In this document: positions 37,456 through 46,702 of the stretch, piece after piece
Layout of the letters: each line of letters opens with the position of its first letter
How positions within the stretch are numbered: position 1 is the first letter of the stretch
Source: Sphingomonas panacisoli
GTDB lineage: Bacteria > Pseudomonadota > Alphaproteobacteria > Sphingomonadales > Sphingomonadaceae
Direction of reading: 5' to 3'
NCBI RefSeq assembly: GCF_007859635.1
Contig: NZ_CP042306.1
Location: 1,054,001 to 1,118,000, forward strand
Length of the DNA: 64,000 bases
Program-made: the position numbers and the translations under genes
Notes under the pieces: model-generated
Databases searched by the model: none
Told to the model about the DNA's origin: nothing
Seen by the model: only the letters and a program-made list of their open reading frames with translations

Positions 37456-40001
37456 ATGAAGGCTTTGTCCGATACGATCCGACGCTTCCGCCCGTCCTAC
37501 ATGATGCTCGGCATCGCCTTGCTGGCGATGTGCGTCGCGGCAGCGGCTGGCCTTGTTCGTCAGCGTGCGGAATCCGACATGTGGGTGCGGCATACCGTCG
37601 CGGTGAAGGGGCGGCTGGCGTCGGCACGGCTGTATCGTCTGCGCGCCGAACTGTGGCTGCGCGACTATGTCATGGTCGGCGACGCGGCAAACGTGGCGCG
37701 CTTTCGCGAGGAGCGGCGCGGGGCGGTCCGCGATCTCGCTGCGGTGGCGGCGATGACCCGCGACAATCCCAGCCAGCGCGCCAACATGGCCGCGGTGAAC
37801 CGCCTGATCGCGGCGCACACCGCGGCAAGCGAGCAAGTCCTGGCGCTGGCCGCGGCCGGTCGATCCGATGAGGCGCGCCGCTGGTTCGCCGGCGCGGCCG
37901 AGCAGAATTACAACCGCGACATCCGCGCCGCGCTCGATCGCGTCAACGACGAGGAAACGCGGCTGCTCGACATCCGCGAGGCGAATTCGGGCAAACTGGA
38001 ATTCCAGGCACGGATGGTCCTGATCGGCGGGGTAATCCTCATCCTCCTATTGGGTGCCGTCGTGTGGCGCGATCGCCGCCGCCAACTCGTGGCGCTGCGT
38101 GACGCCAATGACGAGCTTGCGAACGACATCGTGAAACGGCTCGAGGTCGAGGAGCAGTTGCGGCTGCTCGCGACCAACGCGACCGATGCCGTGTTCCGAT
38201 TGGGGCTCGACGGGCGCTTCACCTATGCCTCCCCCCTCGACCCAACAGGTGTTCGGCGTCGATCCGGCCATGGTCGTCGGTCATCATCTGCTGTTCGGGG
38301 TCCATGACGACGAGCGCATGATGCTCAAGCAGACGCTCGACGCGATGGTCGAGGGGCATCTCGAGCGTACGCTCGTCACCTATCGCGCGGCGCGGCCCGA
38401 CAGCGACGCGTGGCGCTGGGTCGAAGCGAGCGTGGCGCTGGTCCATGACGATGACGGCGCGCCGACGGAGATCATCTCCGCGGTCCGCGATATTTCGAAG
38501 CGCAAGGCGCTGGAGATCGAACTCGCCGCCGCACGCGAGCGCGCCGAAGGGGGCGGCGAAGGCGAAGTCGCAATTCCTCGCCAATATGAGCCACGAGATC
38601 CGCACCCCGATGAACGGCGTGCTGGGCTTTGCCGACCTGCTGCTCGCCGGCGACCTCGCGCCCGATCAGCGCCGCCAGGCTGAGCTGATCGCCGAATCGG
38701 GCAAGGCGATGATGCGGTTGCTCAACGACATTCTCGACCTGTCGAAGGTCGATGCCGGCCAGATGCAGGTCGCCAACGAAGCGTTCGACCTGCATCACGC
38801 GCTGCACAGCTGCGCGCGGCTGATTTCGCCGGCGCTGGCGCAGAAGAGCTTGCCGCTCCTGGTCGAGATCGCCGACGACGTGCCGCGCACGGTGTGCAGC
38901 GACGGGCTGCGGCTGCGACAGATCGTGCTCAACCTGCTCGGCAATGCGGCGAAGTTCACGCTCAACGGATCGGTGACGCTGCGGGCGTCGCGCGGCGCGG
39001 GCGAGACGCTGGCGATCGACGTGATCGACACCGGGATCGGCATCGCGCCCGATCGCCAGGGTGCGGTGTTCGACGCGTTCGTGCAAGAGGACGTCGGGAC
39101 CGCGGGCAAATTCGGCGGCACCGGGCTGGGCCTGTCGATCAGCGCGCGGCTGGCGCAGTTGATGGGCGGCAAGCTGTCGCTGGACAGTGCGCCAGGCCGG
39201 GGCAGCCGCTTCACGCTGACCTTGCCGCTGGTCGTCGGCGGCTGCGATTGGGAGCCGCGACCCGCGCGCCAGCCGCAGCCGCGCGCGCCGATCGGCCAGA
39301 CCGCGCGCCGCGTGTTGGTCGCCGAGGATCACGACATCAACCAACAACTGATGACGAGCATGCTTACGCAGCTCGGCTGCTCGGTAGAGATCGCCGACAA
39401 CGGCGCGATCGCGGTGGATATGGTCGAGAAGGCGCGCGCTGCGGGCGATCCGTACGACTTGGTCTTGATGGACATTCAGATGCCCGAACTCGACGGGCCT
39501 GGTGCGGCACGCCGGATCCGCACCGCCGGGGTTACGCCCAGCGAACTGCCGATCGTCGCGCTGACCGCCAATGCCTATGCCGACGATGTCGCGGCGTCGC
39601 TGGCCGCGGGGATGCAGGCGCACATCGCCAAGCCGGTGACGCTGGCGCAGCTAAGCGACGCGCTGCAGCGCTGGGGCGCCGTGCGCAGCGGACCGGTGCC
39701 GGCACTGCCCCCGGCGCCCGCGGCTCCGGCCAAGGTGCCGGTCAGCGAGAATTACCGTCGCCGCCGCACCGAAACGCTCGAAGCGGTCGATGCGTTCGTC
39801 CGGCGCGGCGAATTCGGGGAGCAGGAACTGGCGAGCGTCGCCGACCTGTTGCACAAGCTGGCGGGTACCGCGGGCATGTTCGGCGAGGGCGAACTCGGCG
39901 ATCGCGCGCGGGAGATGGAACACGGGCTGGCGAACTGGCCGGCCGACGAACGCACGGCGCGGATCATCGCCGCCGCCGACGCGTTGCGTGATGCGGCGTA
40001 G
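37456..40001 (+). pseudogene. Hybrid sensor histidine kinase (CHASE3-PAS-HisKA-HATPase-REC-Hpt), two frameshifts
   Basis: Three successive frames form one kinase. Two membrane helices (about residues 18-35 and 188-205) enclose a CHASE3-like periplasmic domain. A PAS domain is followed by HisKA with [12 protein letters not shown] (near 376) and HATPase motifs NAAKF and [10 protein letters not shown] receiver domain with [11 protein letters not shown] and an Hpt-like tail with [13 protein letters not shown] complete the phosphorelay. Shifts occur at six C (38231-38236) and five G (38549-38553). Dropping one base at each gives exactly 848 codons. The response regulator follows 14 bases later. 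Confidence 0.87.
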
Positions 40002-40015
40002 GGAAGGACGGACCT

Positions 40016-40396
40016 GTGGCACGAATTATCCTGGCCGATGACGACGAGATCGTCGCCGAACTGGTCACCGATGCCTTCATGGCGGCGGGCCACGCGGTCG
40101 GCTGGCTGAAGGACGGCCGGCAAGCGCTGGACCTGATCAAGCGCCGCCCGCCCGACCTCGCGATCCTCGACTGCAACATGCCCGAAATGTCCGGGATCAT
40201 GGTGCTGCGCGAACTCCGCCAGTCGGAGACGTTGTTCAACCTGCCGATCATGATGCTGACCGGGCGCCAGAGCGAGTCCGACGAACAGATCCTGCGCTAC
40301 GAAGGCGCGAACGATTACATGCGCAAGCCGTTCGATCCGGTCGCGCTGGTGGGACGTGCCGAGGCGCTGATCGCCGGCGAGCGGAAATGGGATTGA
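40016..40396 (+). CDS. Single-domain response regulator
   Basis: The 126-residue CheY-like receiver starts at GTG 40016. It has the acidic pair ADDDE, the phospho-acceptor aspartate in AILDCNMPEMSG, the threonine in MLTGR and the lysine in RKPF. There is no output domain. It directly follows the hybrid kinase gene, so it probably takes phosphate from the Hpt-like tail of that kinase or acts as a diffusible output. Target unknown. Confidence 0.92.
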   Translation: MARIILADDDEIVAELVTDAFMAAGHAVGWLKDGRQALDLIKRRPPDLAILDCNMPEMSGIMVLRELRQSETLFNLPIMMLTGRQSESDEQILRYEGANDYMRKPFDPVALVGRAEALIAGERKWD

Positions 40397-40407
40397 TCCT
40401 CTAAGTT

Positions 40408-40529
40408 CCCCTCCCTTCCAGGGAGGGGCTGGGGGTGGGTCGAGGCTTGGCGATACGCTGGCCGACCGCTCAGCGTGTCCGCATCGCGATACGTCCACCC
40501 ACCCCTAACCCCTCCCTGGAAGGGAGGGG
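40408..40529. repeat. Inverted-repeat element, CCCTCCC family, second copy
   Basis: Arms begin and end with CCCCTCCC...GGGAGGGG palindromes and carry GGGGTGGGT/ACCCACCCC extensions, as in the element at 12729-12830. It fills the gap between the convergent response-regulator and DUF1801 genes and could act as a two-way terminator or mRNA-stabilising hairpin. Confidence 0.85.
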
Positions 40530-40535
40530 AACTCG

Positions 40536-40907
40536 CTATTCCCGTCGATTCAACGCCACGGCAGCCTTGATCAGCGCCTTCAACGCCGCCTCATCGACCG
40601 TGTCGCCCTCGTGAAAATCGATCGCCCGGCGGACGTTGCCGTCGAGGCTGGAATTGAACAGCTTCTTGGGATCGTCGAGCTTCGCGCCCTTGGCGAACGT
40701 CATCTTGACCGCCGCCTTGTAGGTCTCGCCGGTGCAGATCATACCGTCGCGATACCAGGTCGGCACCCCGCGCCATTTCCACTCCTCGACGACGTCGGGC
40801 ACCGCATCCTTGATGATGCCGCGCACTTTCGCGAGGATGTCGCCGCGCCAGTCGCCAAGGTCGGCGATGCGCTGGTCGATCAGCTCCGAAGGCGTCTTGT
40901 CGGTCAC
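40536..40907 (-). CDS. DUF1801-domain protein
   Basis: The 123-residue product starts at GTG 40907, seven bases after AAGGAG. It has the DUF1801 pattern: DILAKVRGIIKDAVPDVVEEWKW, then a Trp/Tyr-rich WRGVPTWY and a C-terminal helix. The family resembles the iron-chaperone frataxin-like YdhG fold, but activity is unknown. Such genes commonly sit with SRPBCC and ArsR genes, as here. It overlaps the upstream membrane-protein gene by four bases and is last in the operon. Confidence 0.82.
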   Translation of the reverse strand: MTDKTPSELIDQRIADLGDWRGDILAKVRGIIKDAVPDVVEEWKWRGVPTWYRDGMICTGETYKAAVKMTFAKGAKLDDPKKLFNSSLDGNVRRAIDFHEGDTVDEAALKALIKAAVALNRRE

Positions 40908-41110
40908 GCGCGCGCTCCTTTGCGAGTGTAGGGCAAGGCGAACAGGTACAGCCCGCTTGCCAGCATCAGGAACAAAGGCGGCAGCGGCGAATAGGTGATC
41001 CAGGCCGGTACCGGCCCCAGCGCCATCGCGACGAAATTGGCGATCACCGCCGCGGTGAAGACCATCGACAGCCAACGATGGCTTTGTCGCATCCACATGC
41101 TGAAGCTCAT
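40904..41110 (-). CDS. Small two-helix membrane protein
   Basis: The 68-residue protein starts at ATG 41110, overlapping the SRPBCC stop by four bases. It has two hydrophobic segments (about residues 15-35 and 42-62) with a short loop and a basic tail. Small proteins of this type are often found in ArsR-SRPBCC-DUF1801 operons, and no function is known. Confidence 0.7.
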   Translation of the reverse strand: MSFSMWMRQSHRWLSMVFTAAVIANFVAMALGPVPAWITYSPLPPLFLMLASGLYLFALPYTRKGARA

Positions 41111-41526
41111 TCCATCCTCCCGAGCAATGCATCCAGTTTGTCGAAATTCTGCTGCCAGCCATACTTGGCGCCGCCCGACGCGCGCGGTTGGTCGGGGCGG
41201 AAGCCGGCCTGTTCCATCCGCAACAACGTGCCCCCCGGGGTAGGCGTCAGCGTGAAGGTGACGGTGCTGCGCAAATCGAACTGTGGGTCGTCGTGCGCAT
41301 AGTTCCAGGTATAGGCGAGCGTCTCCTCGGGCTCGATCTCCAGCACCTCGCAATCGAGCGTGCCGCCCCATTCGCCGCTGAGGTTGAACTTGTGGCCCAC
41401 GGCAGGTGCGAAGTCGTTCTTCATCAGCCAGTCGGCGATCAAATGCGGCTGGGTCAGCGCACGCCAGAGCTTGCCCGGCGGGTGCGGAAATTCACGCTCG
41501 ACCGTGACGGAGCGGGTTTCGGTCAT
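41107..41526 (-). CDS. SRPBCC (AHSA1-type) ligand-binding protein
   Basis: The 139-residue protein starts at ATG 41526, overlapping the ArsR stop by four bases. It follows the activator-of-Hsp90-like START/Bet v 1 pattern: VEREFPHPPGKLWRALTQPHLIADWLM, GEWGGTLDCEVLEIEPEE and TVTFTLTPTPGGTLLRMEQ. These proteins form a deep hydrophobic pocket and are thought to bind or modify small hydrophobic ligands. The ArsR regulator upstream presumably controls its level. Confidence 0.9.
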   Translation of the reverse strand: MTETRSVTVEREFPHPPGKLWRALTQPHLIADWLMKNDFAPAVGHKFNLSGEWGGTLDCEVLEIEPEETLAYTWNYAHDDPQFDLRSTVTFTLTPTPGGTLLRMEQAGFRPDQPRASGGAKYGWQQNFDKLDALLGRME

Positions 41527-41852
41527 TGATCCATCCTCTTGAGCAGATCTTCCAGATCGTCGAACTTGCTTTCCCAGAACCCCGCCATCTGGCTGGTCCA
41601 GTCGATCAGCGGGGCAAGTGCCGCGGCGCGCGCGCTGTAATGCGTCTGACGACCCGCCTGGCGGTCGCGCACGAGCCCGGCGTCGCGGAGCACGTGGAGA
41701 TGCTTGGACACCGCCGGCTGCGACACCCCGGCCTGCGCGGTGAGCGCGCCGACGGTCTGCTCGCCCTCGCGGCACAGCCGCTCGAACAGCGCCCGCCGCG
41801 TCGGATCCGCGAGGGTGCGGAAGAGCGTGTCTTGGGTTGGCAGCGAATCCAT
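41523..41852 (-). CDS. ArsR-family transcriptional regulator
   Basis: The 109-residue protein starts at ATG 41852; a longer GTG 41900 start is in frame but would cover the operator region. The winged-helix domain shows LADPTRRALFERL and the recognition helix AGVSQPAVSKHLHVLRDAGLV. There is no ELCVCD-type metal-binding motif, so it belongs to the non-metal branch found with SRPBCC genes. It leads a four-gene operon and probably represses it through the two sites at 41851-41893. Confidence 0.9.
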   Translation of the reverse strand: MDSLPTQDTLFRTLADPTRRALFERLCREGEQTVGALTAQAGVSQPAVSKHLHVLRDAGLVRDRQAGRQTHYSARAAALAPLIDWTSQMAGFWESKFDDLEDLLKRMDQ

Positions 41853-41893
41853 AACCGATGGGTTATCGATTAAATCTATAACCGTCAAGTTAT
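41851..41893. promoter_or_regulatory. Paired operator-like palindromes, ATAAC-N6-GTTAT
   Basis: Two sites with the same form lie at 41851-41866 and 41878-41893, offset by 27 bases. They flank and overlap the start of the ArsR gene. Twin inverted repeats at the start of an ArsR operon are the expected layout for autorepression. Confidence 0.7.
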
Positions 41894-41909
41894 GAATCAC
41901 TCTCGGATG

Positions 41910-43877
41910 TCAAATCATCCGGCAGAACGGCGGCGGCGATGCCTCGCTGCAGATGTCGGGCCTGACGCGCATCGTCTTCCAATATTTGATGAGGCCGAGT
42001 TGCGTGGCCACCGCTGGGAATCCAGGATCGCTCAAGGTTCCGCGCATCTCGGGATACCAGAATATCGACGGGCCGGTGAAATCGTCGTCCGCCAATCGGG
42101 CCGCGATCAGGAAAGCTTCGTGCGTGGCGCCCAGTTTTGCGAGCAACCGTACGACGCCTTCGTTCTGCTGGTCCGGGGGCAGCGCGAGCAGGGCTTTCAC
42201 GGCCTGCGCCTTCTCACCAGCATCTTGCGACGCCGTCGTGCGATATCCCTGCAGTAAAGCAGCGCGCAATTCTGCTGATATCGGCAATTTGGCATCGGAC
42301 AGTAGGGCGACGCCGTCCAATTGGGTTGCTTTGTCCGCCGCGAGCCGAGTGGCGAATGCGGCGTTCGGCGCCAGGTCGATCGCCGCGTCGTAATAGGTTT
42401 TTGCCTCATCGGGCTTGCCGGCGACGACCAGCGCATCGGCCAGCGTCAGGGGAGTGTAGACGTAGAGGGCGAGCATGTCGTCGGCCTGATGCAATTCCTC
42501 CAGCCCTTCGGCGATCCGGCCGACCTTCACCAACATCCAGCCATATTGGTGATGCTCGCACCCGCAGTCGAGCCGCCGGGCGGCGATGGCGCGTTTGTAG
42601 AGGTTTTCGCGGCCAATCCAGTCGCGCCGATCGGTCAGCACGGCCTTGATGTAGAGCGCCTCGCTGTTCCTGGCGTCGATCGCGACCGCGCGATCGGCGG
42701 CTTGGCGGCCCGTCGCGCGCGCCTGATCGGCGAGCGCCGGCGTGTCCGCGGTCAGCGCGACCTTCCACATCGCGCCGGCGATCGCCGCCCAGCCCCAAGA
42801 AAAATCCGGGACCGCGGCAACGACGCGCTGCGCAGGGACGAGCGCCTTGCGCCCCTCCTGCAGATTGGGGTCCCAATGCCCCTGGCAGAACTGCATATAG
42901 TCCCGCAGGACCTCGTCGGGCAGTGGCTTGTAGTAAGTTGAGGCACCGAACAGGCCGCAGCGGACGACGTTTCCGGCATCGACGGCGATGTGACGCGGGA
43001 CCCTCGCGACCTCGTTGCCGTCATAGTTGAAATTGTCGGTCCATAGCGTCTCGCCCGAACGCTCGTTGGTCAGACGCGTAATGACGCGGATCGCGTTACC
43101 GTCGCGCTGGATCGTGCCGCCCAAGGCATAGGCAGGCGCCGTGCCGGTCGCCGGAGCCGACGCCGTGGATACGCCGACCACGCCGTCGGCGTTGAACGCC
43201 GCCGTGATCTCGGCATCCACCGTATCGCGAAGTGTGGGTGGCAAGTCGGTGGACAGCAGCTTGAACCCGCTCAGGCGGACGGTCATGCTGTGCGCTGCCG
43301 CCGCCGTTGGCCGGAGGTACCACCAGGCGCCGCCGGCGATCAACGCAATGAGCAAGCAGCCGGCGGCCGCCATCGCGATCGGCCGGGAGAATAACGAGCG
43401 GTGGCGGACGGGTCCGGCAGCGATCGGGGAAGCGGGCTCTGTCCCTGATAGCTGCCCAACGCGACCGACCAGCGCGTCGATCGACGTGTCCCAACCGTCG
43501 AACGCGTCGATCCATTGGCGCGTCGACAGTTCGTAGGCGAAGGCGTCGCTCGGCTCGACGTCCTCGATCCGGAGCGCCATGACCGGGGTCCGGTAGCGAC
43601 TGGCGAGCGACAGTTCCTTCTTGATCTCGTCGCTGTTGTTGGCGGCGCCGGAAAAAACGAGGATCATCGCCCGGGCATCCCGGATCGAATGGACGATCGC
43701 TTCCTGATAATTCTCGCCCGGCGCGACGTCGCGGCACGATATCCAGCAGGCGGCGCCGCGATCCTCGATCGCCTTGCACACCGCCAGCGCCTGTTTGCGA
43801 TCGGCGGTCGCGTAGCTGACGAACACCGGGCGCGACGCCCGATGATCCTGATCGCTGGCTGATACCGGTTCCTTCAC
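41910..43877 (-). CDS. TIR-transmembrane-TPR protein
   Basis: The 655-residue protein has an N-terminal TIR domain (about residues 16-145). It starts PVFVSYATADR and has SDEIKKELSLA, where Glu88 matches the catalytic position of NAD-cleaving TIRs. A membrane helix lies at about 166-188. The presumed periplasmic part has a TolB-like beta domain (about 195-310) and TPR-type repeats (about 370-600). This places a TIR in the cytoplasm under control of an outside sensor. Whether it is signalling or defence is unknown. Its stop codon lies ten bases from the ArsR-side gene region. Confidence 0.78.
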   Translation of the reverse strand: MKEPVSASDQDHRASRPVFVSYATADRKQALAVCKAIEDRGAACWISCRDVAPGENYQEAIVHSIRDARAMILVFSGAANNSDEIKKELSLASRYRTPVMALRIEDVEPSDAFAYELSTRQWIDAFDGWDTSIDALVGRVGQLSGTEPASPIAAGPVRHRSLFSRPIAMAAAGCLLIALIAGGAWWYLRPTAAAAHSMTVRLSGFKLLSTDLPPTLRDTVDAEITAAFNADGVVGVSTASAPATGTAPAYALGGTIQRDGNAIRVITRLTNERSGETLWTDNFNYDGNEVARVPRHIAVDAGNVVRCGLFGASTYYKPLPDEVLRDYMQFCQGHWDPNLQEGRKALVPAQRVVAAVPDFSWGWAAIAGAMWKVALTADTPALADQARATGRQAADRAVAIDARNSEALYIKAVLTDRRDWIGRENLYKRAIAARRLDCGCEHHQYGWMLVKVGRIAEGLEELHQADDMLALYVYTPLTLADALVVAGKPDEAKTYYDAAIDLAPNAAFATRLAADKATQLDGVALLSDAKLPISAELRAALLQGYRTTASQDAGEKAQAVKALLALPPDQQNEGVVRLLAKLGATHEAFLIAARLADDDFTGPSIFWYPEMRGTLSDPGFPAVATQLGLIKYWKTMRVRPDICSEASPPPFCRMI

Positions 43878-43957
43878 GGCCTGCCCCCTTGCCGAAGCCG
43901 AAGCCTAGCGAAATCGGCGGCGATGAGAAGTGCAATCGTTGCGGCGTTTCGCCTGCG

Positions 43958-45454
43958 TCAGCGCCCCGGTCGATACGCGATCGTCGCCGTTCCATAGGCC
44001 TGAACGGGCAGGAAAAGCCCCTTGCCGGTCACCGTGATTTTCCCGTGTGTCACCTTGGTGATGTTCGCCGACAGCAGCACGTCGCCCGCGCGCCGCGCGG
44101 CGATGGCGGCACGGGCGGCGGTCAGAACTTTTGTATAGTCCTTCGCGAAATCCTCGGTCAGCGCGGTACGGATCGCTTCGATCGTCTGCGGATCGTCGAA
44201 CAGCGCGATCAGCATGTTGACCGCCTTGCTGTTGGTGCGCGTCGCGATCTTGAGGTCGGTGATGTTGATGCGCTCCGAATTCTCCTCGTTGATCGGCAAC
44301 CCCGACAGCCATACCTCGCCGCGCGTTTCGCCCATGAATCCGCTGCGGAGCTTCGCCTTGACCCACACGCCGACCGCCAGCCGACCGCCTTCGGTCGCGT
44401 AGATCGTGACCTTGCCGAATTCGGCGTCGACCGGGCCGAGCTTGGGCAGGGTGATCCCTTTCGCGGCACGTTTCTCCAGCGCGCGCAGCACGACGGGCTC
44501 GAGCTGGTCGAATTGCGCGAGGACCGGGATGTTGAACGCGAGGCCCTGTTGTCCGAGCCCCGACGCGAGCGGCGGGAGCGGGGTGGGGGTGGGGTCGCTC
44601 GGCTTGTCGCCGACGAAGGTTTCGGTCAACGTCTTGGCCTGGACGTCGAGCAGCAGGTCGCCGCCCTTCACGCGATAGCCGCCGAACCCGAGCGCCTGCG
44701 GCGTGGTGCGCATCCATACCGGCGGGCGTTCGCGGTTGAGCTGAATGACGGTGAACCCCTGTTGCCATGCCGCCGACAGTCGCTCGCGCACATGCAGTTT
44801 CGCCAGTTGCTTGGGCAGGCTGCGTTCGAGGCCCGCGATCACGCCCTTCAGCTTCGCATCGGCCTTGTCGACGAAGACGATCCGCTTGCCGAAGATGTCG
44901 ATCCCCGGCGGGTTGGTCCAGTCATAGGCGATGCGGACGGTCGCGACCGGGTTCCAGTCGCGGGTCAGCGACAGCTTGACCGTAGCGCGCACGTTCGCCG
45001 CCCCGGTCGCCGTCTCGCGCTTGATCAAATGCCCGATATCCTGCGCGCTGACGGTCGCGCGGACGGGCAGCGTCAGCGTCAGCACCGACCCGTTGCCCGA
45101 CAGCTTGATCGGCCCGCGCACCGCCTGGCCGACGATCCGGCACGACAGGTTGGGCGTAACCTTCAGTTTCTTGATGCCGATGCGGCACGACCCGTCCTTG
45201 CGCTTGATCGCGCAGGCGGTGATGCGCTGCGCGGGGACGCACGCCTCCTCCTGGCGATCGATCGTCCAGAGCGTCTGCGGCGTCGCGCGGTTGATCTCCG
45301 CGGCGAGGTCGGCGAGCTTGGCGTTGACCGGCACGACGATGGTCGAGGCGAGTTGCGGGATATCGGGCGCGGTATCGACGCGCTTGGGGATGTCGCCCGT
45401 ATCGTGGCTGCACGCGGCCAGCACCAGTGCCAGGCCCAGCATCCATCGCGTCAT
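43958..45454 (-). CDS. DUF4403-family lipoprotein
   Basis: The predicted 498-residue protein starts at ATG 45454 (ATG 45466 is an alternative four codons upstream). It has a lipoprotein signal with LVLAACS. The rest is rich in beta strands, with a repeated pattern typical of DUF4403: STIVVPVNAKLADLAAEINR near the N-terminus and NITKVTHGKITVTGKG near the C-terminus. The family looks like lipid-binding TULIP-type folds, but the function is unknown. It diverges from the sodC-like gene. Confidence 0.8.
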   Translation of the reverse strand: MTRWMLGLALVLAACSHDTGDIPKRVDTAPDIPQLASTIVVPVNAKLADLAAEINRATPQTLWTIDRQEEACVPAQRITACAIKRKDGSCRIGIKKLKVTPNLSCRIVGQAVRGPIKLSGNGSVLTLTLPVRATVSAQDIGHLIKRETATGAANVRATVKLSLTRDWNPVATVRIAYDWTNPPGIDIFGKRIVFVDKADAKLKGVIAGLERSLPKQLAKLHVRERLSAAWQQGFTVIQLNRERPPVWMRTTPQALGFGGYRVKGGDLLLDVQAKTLTETFVGDKPSDPTPTPLPPLASGLGQQGLAFNIPVLAQFDQLEPVVLRALEKRAAKGITLPKLGPVDAEFGKVTIYATEGGRLAVGVWVKAKLRSGFMGETRGEVWLSGLPINEENSERINITDLKIATRTNSKAVNMLIALFDDPQTIEAIRTALTEDFAKDYTKVLTAARAAIAARRAGDVLLSANITKVTHGKITVTGKGLFLPVQAYGTATIAYRPGR

Positions 45455-45541
45455 TCCAGCCCCCATTTTGCCCGGCGCCAGTCTTGCGGAACCGCGCGAA
45501 CAAGTCGAGGGTTGCAAATGAAACGACTCCCGGAGGGCATG

Positions 45542-46072
45542 ATGCGGATCGGCTATGTGACGGCGGCGGCTGCGGTTTTGGCGCTGGCGGGGTGTGACGA
45601 CAAGCCGACGGTCGGCGCGCCGGTCGCGGGCGGACGAGTCGCGGTGGCGACGCTGCGGACGCCGGCGGGCAAGGAAGTCGGTCGGGCGACGGTGCGTGAG
45701 GTCGCTGGTGGGCTGCGCGTGACGATCGACGCGCGGTTCCTGCCGCCGGGGATGCACGGCGCGCACCTCCACACGGTCGGGCGTTGCGACGGCCCCGATT
45801 TCGCCAGCGCCGGGCCGCACTGGAACCCGACCGGCATGAAGCACGGCACGATGAACCCGCAAGGACCGCACAGCGGCGACTTGCCCAATCTGTCGATCGG
45901 CGCCGACGGGCGCGGGACGGTCGGGATCAACCTGCCGGGCGCGAGCTTCGACGCGTTGCTCGATGCCGACGGTGCGGCGATGGTGCTCCACGCCGATGTC
46001 GACGACATGATGACCGATCCCTCGGGCAATTCGGGCGGGCGCATCGCGTGTGGGGTGCTCGTCGCCGGATAG
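45542..46072 (+). CDS. sodC: Cu/Zn superoxide dismutase family lipoprotein
   Basis: The product starts at ATG 45542, five bases after GGAGG (ATG 45539 and 45518 are alternatives), giving 176 residues. A lipobox (ALAGC) follows the signal. Copper/zinc ligands are visible in GMHGAHLHTVGRCDGP and SAGPHWNP. The NPQGPHSGDLPN loop and the C-terminal LHADVDD...GNSGGRIACGV also match. It would remove superoxide in the periplasm. All core histidines seem present, so activity is likely. Confidence 0.9.
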   Translation: MRIGYVTAAAAVLALAGCDDKPTVGAPVAGGRVAVATLRTPAGKEVGRATVREVAGGLRVTIDARFLPPGMHGAHLHTVGRCDGPDFASAGPHWNPTGMKHGTMNPQGPHSGDLPNLSIGADGRGTVGINLPGASFDALLDADGAAMVLHADVDDMMTDPSGNSGGRIACGVLVAG

Positions 46073-46138
46073 CCTGGCGCAAACGCTGCTTTAACCCCTT
46101 GTCCGGCAAGGCCTTCTGCGGATCGGCGGGAGCGCGTG

Positions 46139-46702
46139 ATGAAGGGCTGGCAAGTCGGATCGCTGGGCGCGGTGGCGTTTGCGGGGTTTTGCGGCTGGTA
46201 CATCACCTCGCCGTGGGTGACGCTCTACGGCATCCAGGTCGCGGCCGAGCGTCACGATGTCGACGCGATGATCGGCTATGTCGATTTCGATGCGTTGCGC
46301 GCCGACCTGAAAGATCAGCTCCACGCCGCGTCCGCGCGCCAGCCGCGCCGCGAATCGAGCCTGCCGCCGGGCTGGTCGGTACCCGATCGCGCCGCCACGC
46401 AAGTCGAGGCGATGGACCGCCAGATCGACGCGCTCGTCACGCCCGAGACAGCACGCGCCATGCTGGGTAGAACCGGCGCATCGGCGCCGGGATTCTCCGG
46501 CAGCGTCGGGGACCCCGGGGCGCTGGCGCGCGACGTCGTGGTCGATCGCGAAACGCTGGGCCGGTTCGTCGCACGCGGTAGGAACGCCAGCCCGGGGATC
46601 GGGCTGGTATTCACCGCGCATGGGCTAGGCTGGCGGCTGTCGGGCATCCGCTTGTCACCGGAGATGACCGAGCGGGGGACGCGCAGCCTGTTCGGTCATT
46701 GA
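46139..46702 (+). CDS. DUF2939-family membrane-anchored protein
   Basis: The 187-residue product starts at ATG 46139 (GTG 46136 is adjacent). One hydrophobic segment near the N-terminus is followed by WYITSPWVTLYGIQVAAERHDVDAMIGYVDFDALRADLKDQL, the pattern of DUF2939 proteins. These are probable periplasmic proteins of unknown role. The last seven bases overlap the convergent thpR gene. Confidence 0.75.
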   Translation: MKGWQVGSLGAVAFAGFCGWYITSPWVTLYGIQVAAERHDVDAMIGYVDFDALRADLKDQLHAASARQPRRESSLPPGWSVPDRAATQVEAMDRQIDALVTPETARAMLGRTGASAPGFSGSVGDPGALARDVVVDRETLGRFVARGRNASPGIGLVFTAHGLGWRLSGIRLSPEMTERGTRSLFGH

